Under the pieces are notes generated by a model that did not search any database, was not told where the DNA came from, and saw only the letters and a list, made by a program, of their open reading frames with translations. A program made the position numbers and the translations under genes. Positions 1 to 7,701 of a stretch of 7,701 bases of DNA are shown one piece after another; within the stretch, counting starts at the first letter, position 1; each line of letters starts with the position of its first letter. The stretch lies in contig USCO01000104.1 in the NCBI GenBank assembly GCA_900553135.1, positions 1 to 7,701 of the forward strand, given 5' to 3'. This stretch comes from an uncultured Eubacteriales bacterium. Lineage in GTDB: Bacteria; Bacillota; Clostridia; Oscillospirales; Oscillospiraceae.

Positions 1-2
1 TG

Positions 3-1580
3 GGGGGCTGCGCCCTGCTGGCCCTGCTCACAGGGCTGCTCTACGCCCGCTTTGCGGCCCGCAGCGCCTACGGCTGGGGCGCCAATATCCGTCAGGCCCA
101 GTTTCGCCAGGTGCAGCGCTACGCCTTCTCTAACCTGGACCACTTTGAGACCTCATCCCTGGTTACCCGCATGACCACCGACGTGACGGTGCTGCAAAAC
201 GCCGTCAACGGCGGCCTGCGGCCCATGGTGCGCAGCCCCATGATGCTGGTGATGGGTCTGTTCCTCTCCTTCCGCATGAACGCCAGGCTGGCCCTGGTTT
301 TCCTGGTGTGCGCTCCGGTGCTGGCCGTGATCCTGGTCTTTGTGGTCAGCCGGGTGGCCCCCATGTATGGCCGGCTTCAGAAGGCGGTGGACGGGCTGAA
401 CAATGTGGTGCAGGAGTGGCTCACCGGCATCCGGGCCGTGAAGGCCTTCGTCCGGGGGACCTACGAGGAGAAGAAATTCCAGCAGGTCAACCAGGAGCTG
501 ATGGACACCAGCCAGCGGACCTTCCACTTTGCGGTGCTGAATCTTCCGGCCTTCCAGTTTACCATGTACTCAGCCACCGTGCTGATTCTGTGGCTGGGGG
601 GCAACATGATTTTGCGGGGAGAGCTTCAGGTGGGCGAGCTGACCGGCTTTCTCAGCTACGTGCTCCAGGTGATGAACTCTTTTATGATGATCTCCAACGT
701 GTTTTTGCTCCTGACCCGTTCCCTGGCCAGTGCCCACCGCATTGCCCAGGTGCTGGATGAAGAGGTGGAGATCCCCAATCCCGCGAATGGGGCCACCCAG
801 GTGGCAGACGGCAGCATCGACTTTGAGGGGGTGTCCTTCAAGTATCAGGCCGGGGCCCAGGAGTACGCCCTGTCCGATGTGGACCTTCATATTCAGGCTG
901 GGCAGACTGTGGGCATCCTGGGCGGGACCGGGTCCTCCAAGACCACCCTGGTCCAGCTCATCCCCCGGCTGTATGACGTAACGGAGGGAAGCGTCAAGCT
1001 GGGCGGCCGGGATGTGCGGGAGTACGACCTCACCGCCCTGCGGGATGCCGTGGGCATCGTGCTGCAAAAGAACGTGCTGTTTTCCGGCACGGTGCGGGAG
1101 AACCTGCAGTGGGGCGACGCCCAGGCGGACGATGACGCCCTCTGGGCGGCCTGCCGCGCCGCCTGCGCCGACGAATTTCTGGAGCGGATGCCCCGGGGCC
1201 TGGATACCGACCTGGGGCAGGGGGGCGTGAACGTGTCCGGCGGACAGAAGCAGCGGCTATGTATTGCCCGGGCCCTGCTGAAACACCCCAAGGTACTGAT
1301 TTTCGATGACTCCACCAGCGCCGTGGACACCGCCACAGAGGGCAAGATCCGCGCTGCTCTGGCCAAGCTGGAGGGGGTCACCAAGATCATCATTGCCCAG
1401 CGCATCACATCGGTGATGGATGCGGACCAGATTGTGATTTTGGAGGACGGCAAGGTCCATGCCGCCGGAACTCACCGGCAGCTGCTGGCCCAGGACCCCA
1501 TTTATCAGGAGATCTATTATTCTCAGATGAAAGGAGATGAGGAGCATGGCAGCCCGGCCCATCAGCGGAAAGAAACCTAA
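3..1580 (+). CDS. ABC exporter half-transporter, degenerate-site subunit of a heterodimer (5' partial)
   Basis: Membrane-embedded, ATP-driven exporter subunit: a transmembrane domain fused to a C-terminal nucleotide-binding domain. The frame is open to the left edge and starts inside what looks like TM2, so about 50 residues are missing relative to the usual ~575; 525 codons are visible. Hydrophobic helices follow at roughly 240-345 and 560-720. The ATPase domain begins near 800 and shows a Walker A motif GGTGSSKT (921-944), a Q-loop in VGIVLQKN, signature VSGGQ (about 1233-1247) and Walker B VLIFDD. Two key residues are replaced: the catalytic Glu is Asp (codon 1308-1310) and the switch His is Gln (IAQR, codon 1398-1400). 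The third Walker A Gly is Ser (936-938). This is the known pattern of the inactive-site partner in heterodimeric exporters (TM287/288, LmrCD and BmrCD type). The next gene supplies the active site. Substrate is unknown; multidrug, lipid or peptide export are all possible. The GTG at 111 is internal, not the true start. Confidence 0.93.
   Translation, partial: GGCALLALLTGLLYARFAARSAYGWGANIRQAQFRQVQRYAFSNLDHFETSSLVTRMTTDVTVLQNAVNGGLRPMVRSPMMLVMGLFLSFRMNARLALVFLVCAPVLAVILVFVVSRVAPMYGRLQKAVDGLNNVVQEWLTGIRAVKAFVRGTYEEKKFQQVNQELMDTSQRTFHFAVLNLPAFQFTMYSATVLILWLGGNMILRGELQVGELTGFLSYVLQVMNSFMMISNVFLLLTRSLASAHRIAQVLDEEVEIPNPANGATQVADGSIDFEGVSFKYQAGAQEYALSDVDLHIQAGQTVGILGGTGSSKTTLVQLIPRLYDVTEGSVKLGGRDVREYDLTALRDAVGIVLQKNVLFSGTVRENLQWGDAQADDDALWAACRAACADEFLERMPRGLDTDLGQGGVNVSGGQKQRLCIARALLKHPKVLIFDDSTSAVDTATEGKIRAALAKLEGVTKIIIAQRITSVMDADQIVILEDGKVHAAGTHRQLLAQDPIYQEIYYSQMKGDEEHGSPAHQRKET
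1530..1536 (+). promoter_or_regulatory. Ribosome binding site that decides the start of the second ABC gene
   Basis: AAAGGAG lies inside the end of the upstream ABC gene. An ATG at 1537 touches it directly with no spacer, whereas the in-frame ATG at 1546 is 9 bases downstream, a normal distance. The start at 1546 is therefore preferred. The site lies within the upstream coding sequence, so the two genes are probably translationally coupled. Confidence 0.7.
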
Positions 1581-3354
1581 AAATCTAAAATATACCCTGC
1601 GCACCTTCCTGTCCTATCTGGGGCGGCATAAGTACCTGCTGGGCCTGGTGGCCGTGCTGGTGACGGTCAGCGCCCTGGCCAACCTGATGGGCACCTATAT
1701 GATCCGGCCCGTAGTCAATGCCGTGGCCTCGGGGGGCAGAGAGGAACTGGTCCGCGGCGTGCTGACCACCGCCCTCATTTACCTGGCGGGGGCGCTGGCT
1801 GCCCTGGGATATACCCAGACCATGGTAAAAGCGGCCCAAAAGGTGCTCTATGACATTCGGCGGGATTTATTTGCCCACCTCCAGACGCTGCCCCTGCGCT
1901 TTTTTGATACCCACAGGCACGGCGATGTCATGAGCTACTTCACCAACGACGTGGACACCATTGCCGACGCCCTGAACAACAGCTTCGCCATGGTCATCCA
2001 GAGCTTTATTCAGGTGACAGGTACCCTCACCATGCTCTTCATTCTGAACTGGCGGCTGACCCTGGTGGTGGCGGTGTGTTATCTGGTCATGTTCCTGTAT
2101 ATCCGCTACAGCGGCACCCGGAGCAAGCGCTACTATCAAAAGCAGCAGACCCACCTGGGCGACCTGGACGGCTATATCGAGGAGATGGGGGCCGGGCAGA
2201 AGGAGGTCAAGGTGTTTAACCACGAGGAGGAGAATCTGCGCCGTTTTCAGGAGAAGAATGAGGCGCTGCGCAAGGCGGGCACCGGCGCCCAGGGCTATGC
2301 CGCCACCATGATTCCGGCGGTGGTCAGCATCTCCTACCTCAACTACGCCATCGTGGCCACCCTTGGGGGCTTTATGGCCATGAAGGGGATGACCGACGTG
2401 GGCAGCCTTGCCAGCTACCTGGTGTTTGTGCGCCAGGCCGCCATGCCCATCAACCAGTTTACCCAGCAGAGCAACTTCCTCCTGGCCGCCCTGGCAGGCG
2501 CTGAGCGGGTCTTTGAGGCCATGGACCAGGAGCCTGAGGTGGATGAGGGCAAGGTCCGCCTGGTCAAGGAGGAAGGGGGCGGCTGGGCCTGGCAGAAGCC
2601 GGAGGGGGAGAAGGTTCCTCTGCGGGGAGACGTCCGCTTTGACCACGTCACCTTTGGCTACGACAACGGCCATCCCATTTTGAAGGACATCAGTTTGTAC
2701 GCAAAGCCCGGCCAGAAGATCGCCTTTGTGGGCTCTACCGGCGCGGGCAAGACCACCATCACCAACCTCATCAACCGCTTTTACGATGTGCAGGAGGGTG
2801 CGGTGACCTATGACGGCATCGACGTGCGGGACATCCGAAAGGACGATCTGCGCCGCTCTCTGGGTATGGTCCTTCAGGACACCCACCTGTTTGCCGGGAC
2901 CATTGCCGACAACATCCGCTTTGGAAAGCTGGATGCCACTCTGGAGGAGGTCAAGCGCGCAGCCCAGATTGCCAACGCCGACTCCTTCATCCGCCGCCTG
3001 CCTAACGGGTACGATACCATGGTGACGGCGGACGGGGCCAACCTCTCCCAGGGCCAGCGTCAGCTGCTGGCCATTGCCCGGGCGGCTGTGGCCGACCCGC
3101 CGGTGCTTATTCTGGATGAGGCTACCTCCTCCATTGATACCCGCACCGAGGCCCTCATTGAGAAGGGCATGGACCAGCTGATGGAGGGAAGGACCGTATT
3201 TGTCATCGCCCACCGCCTCTCCACCGTGCGCAACGCCGCGGCCATTATGGTCCTGGAGCACGGGCAGATCGTGGAGCGGGGCAACCATGAGGACCTGCTG
3301 CAGCAACAGGGGGAGTATTATCAGCTCTACCACGGAATGTTCGAGTTGTCTTGA
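1546..3354 (+). CDS. ABC exporter half-transporter, catalytic subunit of the heterodimer
   Basis: A complete 602-residue half-transporter that pairs with the preceding gene. An N-terminal transmembrane domain (residues ~15-320, six helices expected, the first near residues 30-50) is followed by a linker rich in Glu, Gly and Trp (residues ~330-360), then an ATPase domain. Motifs are Walker A GSTGAGKT (396-403), Q-loop Gln444, signature LSQGQ (500-504), Walker B VLILDE with catalytic Glu525, and switch His556 in IAHRLST. The catalytic residues are intact, but the signature has Gln where Gly is usual (codon 3049-3051). This is the mirror image of the upstream subunit: Walker A/B and His from this protein combine with the good VSGGQ of the partner to make the one competent ATPase site, while LSQGQ completes the degenerate site. 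It overlaps the previous gene by 35 bases, so the two are one operon and are likely made in equal amounts. The in-frame ATG at 1537 would add three residues but has no spacer to the ribosome binding site. Transported substrate cannot be read from the sequence. Confidence 0.95.
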   Translation: MAARPISGKKPKNLKYTLRTFLSYLGRHKYLLGLVAVLVTVSALANLMGTYMIRPVVNAVASGGREELVRGVLTTALIYLAGALAALGYTQTMVKAAQKVLYDIRRDLFAHLQTLPLRFFDTHRHGDVMSYFTNDVDTIADALNNSFAMVIQSFIQVTGTLTMLFILNWRLTLVVAVCYLVMFLYIRYSGTRSKRYYQKQQTHLGDLDGYIEEMGAGQKEVKVFNHEEENLRRFQEKNEALRKAGTGAQGYAATMIPAVVSISYLNYAIVATLGGFMAMKGMTDVGSLASYLVFVRQAAMPINQFTQQSNFLLAALAGAERVFEAMDQEPEVDEGKVRLVKEEGGGWAWQKPEGEKVPLRGDVRFDHVTFGYDNGHPILKDISLYAKPGQKIAFVGSTGAGKTTITNLINRFYDVQEGAVTYDGIDVRDIRKDDLRRSLGMVLQDTHLFAGTIADNIRFGKLDATLEEVKRAAQIANADSFIRRLPNGYDTMVTADGANLSQGQRQLLAIARAAVADPPVLILDEATSSIDTRTEALIEKGMDQLMEGRTVFVIAHRLSTVRNAAAIMVLEHGQIVERGNHEDLLQQQGEYYQLYHGMFELS

Positions 3355-3364
3355 CGAAAGAGAA

Positions 3365-3407
3365 AAACAGCGCTGGACCCCACACTGGTTGGGGGCCGGC
3401 GCTGTTT
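3365..3407. terminator. Hairpin terminator between convergent genes, probably bidirectional
   Basis: The arms 3365-3381 and 3391-3407 can pair over 17 positions, with one G-T wobble and one mismatch, around a 9-base loop. The core is GC-rich and flanked by AAA/TTT. On the plus strand only a short T-run follows. On the minus strand five Ts follow the stem (complement of 3363-3367) and then a T-rich stretch, so it should also stop the convergent gene that ends at 3427. It lies 10 bases after the stop of the ABC operon. Confidence 0.8.
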
Positions 3408-3426
3408 GCTATGTTTGGATGTTAGG

Positions 3427-3927
3427 TCAGTTGGAGGAGGGCAGATCGGAAGCGGATTCCGTCACAACATAATCGGGCAATACGTCGGACAGCAAAGCGG
3501 AAACGTCCTCATACAGGGCCTCGTGCGCCACGATGCTGTAATGCGTATTTCCCCGCTGGAGGGAGTTGTAATTCGAGATGTTGCTGAGATTGACCAACAT
3601 AGAATGGCCGTCGGATACATGAATGGTAAAGTATACGGAGCCGTCTGAGATTTCGTAGGACTGGGGACGGGGGAGAAGGTTACGTTTTATGTGTGCATTG
3701 GAAAACAACGAGAGAAGCGAATCGTCGAGCTGTGGGGAGATCTCTTCTTCCGGGATGTAGTAATCCAAGACCGCGCCGTTCTCTCCCACTGACGCCACGA
3801 TGGAAATGATGCGGGGATTGCTTTCCGACTCAAGCATGGGCTTGCTTCGGAAAAACACAACCGCAGCCACAACGATGGCAATGGCCAGAATGCCAAGCCC
3901 TAGTCCGATGGTTTTCTTCTTGCTCAT
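3427..3927 (-). CDS. Small membrane-anchored protein of unknown function
   Basis: I do not recognise this 166-residue protein. It starts with a Lys-rich MSKKK end and one long hydrophobic helix (residues ~6-27), followed by an Arg and then a soluble domain. This predicts a type II anchor with the C-terminal ~135 residues outside the membrane. There is no lipobox Cys, so it is not a lipoprotein. The soluble part alternates short predicted strands and helices and ends with an acidic/Ser tail; it contains a Tyr-Phe-Thr-Ile strand motif around residues 99-103 and a His/Ser/Asp segment. The layout (strands, then a short helix resembling LYEDVSALL near the end) resembles many small extracytoplasmic proteins of Clostridia, but this is only an impression. 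A strong ribosome binding site and a promoter with good -35 and -10 boxes support it as a real single-gene unit. Its base composition is visibly less GC-rich than that of both neighbours, which may mean different ancestry or weaker selection on codons. Confidence 0.8.
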   Translation of the reverse strand: MSKKKTIGLGLGILAIAIVVAAVVFFRSKPMLESESNPRIISIVASVGENGAVLDYYIPEEEISPQLDDSLLSLFSNAHIKRNLLPRPQSYEISDGSVYFTIHVSDGHSMLVNLSNISNYNSLQRGNTHYSIVAHEALYEDVSALLSDVLPDYVVTESASDLPSSN

Positions 3928-3933
3928 AGCGGT

Positions 3934-3942
3934 CTCCTTCCT
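3934..3942 (-). promoter_or_regulatory. Ribosome binding site of the small membrane protein
   Basis: On the minus strand this reads AGGAAGGAG, six bases before the ATG at 3927-3925. It is a near-ideal Shine-Dalgarno sequence and fixes the start of the 166-residue gene. Confidence 0.8.
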
Positions 3943-4029
3943 GTGTCCAAAGAAAGTGGTTGCTTCGATCTTGATGGGGTAGCAGAGTACAGCGGCGGAA
4001 AGGAGGGCCAGAGTTATCTTTCTAAAAAC

Positions 4030-4059
4030 AGTATACTACGGCAGGGAAAATTGCGTCAA
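4030..4059 (-). promoter_or_regulatory. Sigma-A-type promoter for the small membrane protein gene
   Basis: On the minus strand, TTGACG (4059-4054) and TATACT (4035-4030) are separated by 18 bases. Both boxes are one mismatch from consensus. Transcription would begin near 4023, giving a leader of about 95 bases before the ATG at 3927. The promoter lies downstream of the hairpin terminator of the beta-galactosidase gene, so the small gene appears to be transcribed independently of it. Confidence 0.7.
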
Positions 4060-4070
4060 TTGATTTGCGT
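4051..4070. repeat. Short direct repeat and palindrome over the -35 box
   Basis: TTGCGT occurs at 4051-4056 and again at 4065-4070. Between and overlapping them is the 8-base palindrome TCAATTGA (4056-4063). The cluster covers the -35 box of the predicted promoter, the usual place for a repressor to bind. The elements are short enough to arise by chance, so an operator role is only a suggestion. Confidence 0.3.
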
Positions 4071-4095
4071 TGGTTTCCCGGCTTTTGCGGACAAA

Positions 4096-4129
4096 TAAAA
4101 GGAGCGGCGCAGCTTTTGCTGCGCCGCTC
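4096..4129 (-). terminator. Intrinsic terminator of the beta-galactosidase gene
   Basis: A perfect 12-bp GC-rich stem (4102-4113 with 4118-4129) closes a 4-base loop. On the minus strand it is followed by CC and then TTTTATTT, a good uridine tract. It begins about 40 bases after the TGA at 4172-4170. The plus strand has no T-run after the stem, so it acts on the minus strand only. Confidence 0.93.
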
Positions 4130-4169
4130 GTTGGAAGGATGGTGTTTTCTGCTGAGTCCGGGAAAGGTC

Positions 4170-7701
<3,532 letters not shown>

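Noticed and set aside
111..113. GTG as the start of the first ABC gene
   Set aside because: The frame is open upstream to the window edge and encodes a hydrophobic helix plus the linker expected before the first coupling helix, so the GTG is an internal Val codon.
1537..1539. ATG at 1537 as the start of the second ABC gene
   Set aside because: It directly abuts the AAAGGAG ribosome binding site, leaving no spacer; the in-frame ATG nine bases on is better placed.
1867..3333. A 488-codon open frame antisense to the second ABC gene
   Set aside because: It is a shadow produced by the codon bias of a clearly identified ABC exporter gene; the product is rich in His/Gly/Val/Leu and has no recognisable domain.
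3442..3451. AGATCGGAAG, the first ten bases of the common Illumina adapter
   Set aside because: The next bases (CGG) do not continue the adapter (AGC), and the stretch sits in an unbroken reading frame. It is a chance 10-mer, although the chimera at the right edge made it worth checking.

Overview
The window looks like gut Firmicutes DNA, probably Oscillospiraceae-like (Flavonifractor/Lawsonibacter type). It is GC-rich, has strong AGGAGG-type ribosome binding sites, strongly prefers GAG/AAG/CTG/GTG codons, and carries S-layer-homology (SLH) domains and a heterodimeric ABC exporter of a kind common in Clostridia. This assignment comes from composition and protein style. No database search was run. 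The last ~340 bases at the right edge do not fit it: they encode a stretch that I recognise as Escherichia coli EbgA and use E. coli-like codons.

Layout. Positions 3-1580 (+) hold the C-terminal ~525 residues of an ABC exporter half-transporter whose start lies left of the window. Positions 1546-3354 (+) hold its partner half-transporter, which overlaps it by 35 bases. The two form a classic asymmetric heterodimer: the first subunit has a degenerate nucleotide site (Asp for the catalytic Glu, Gln for the switch His), while the second has the intact Glu and His but a degenerate LSQGQ signature. A strong hairpin at 3365-3407 lies between this operon and a convergent minus-strand gene at 3427-3927, which encodes a 166-residue, singly membrane-anchored protein of unknown function. 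That gene has its own sigma-A-type promoter (4030-4059) and ribosome binding site (3934-3942).

Positions 4170-7701 (-) hold a very long partial gene for a family 2 glycoside hydrolase (beta-galactosidase type). It has a LamG-like jelly roll nested in the catalytic barrel and three C-terminal SLH repeats that would hold the enzyme on the cell wall. It ends in a perfect 12-bp hairpin terminator (4102-4129).

The most notable observation is in this gene. Its upstream (N-terminal) part, from the right edge to about 7365, is almost residue-for-residue E. coli EbgA, whereas everything downstream is clostridial in codon use and architecture. The switch is in frame and falls at a conserved motif. The cheapest explanation is a chimeric join (assembly or library artefact) at a shared short sequence; a real homologous recombination event is the interesting alternative. 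I found no convincing new defence system, CRISPR array, mobile element or RNA gene.
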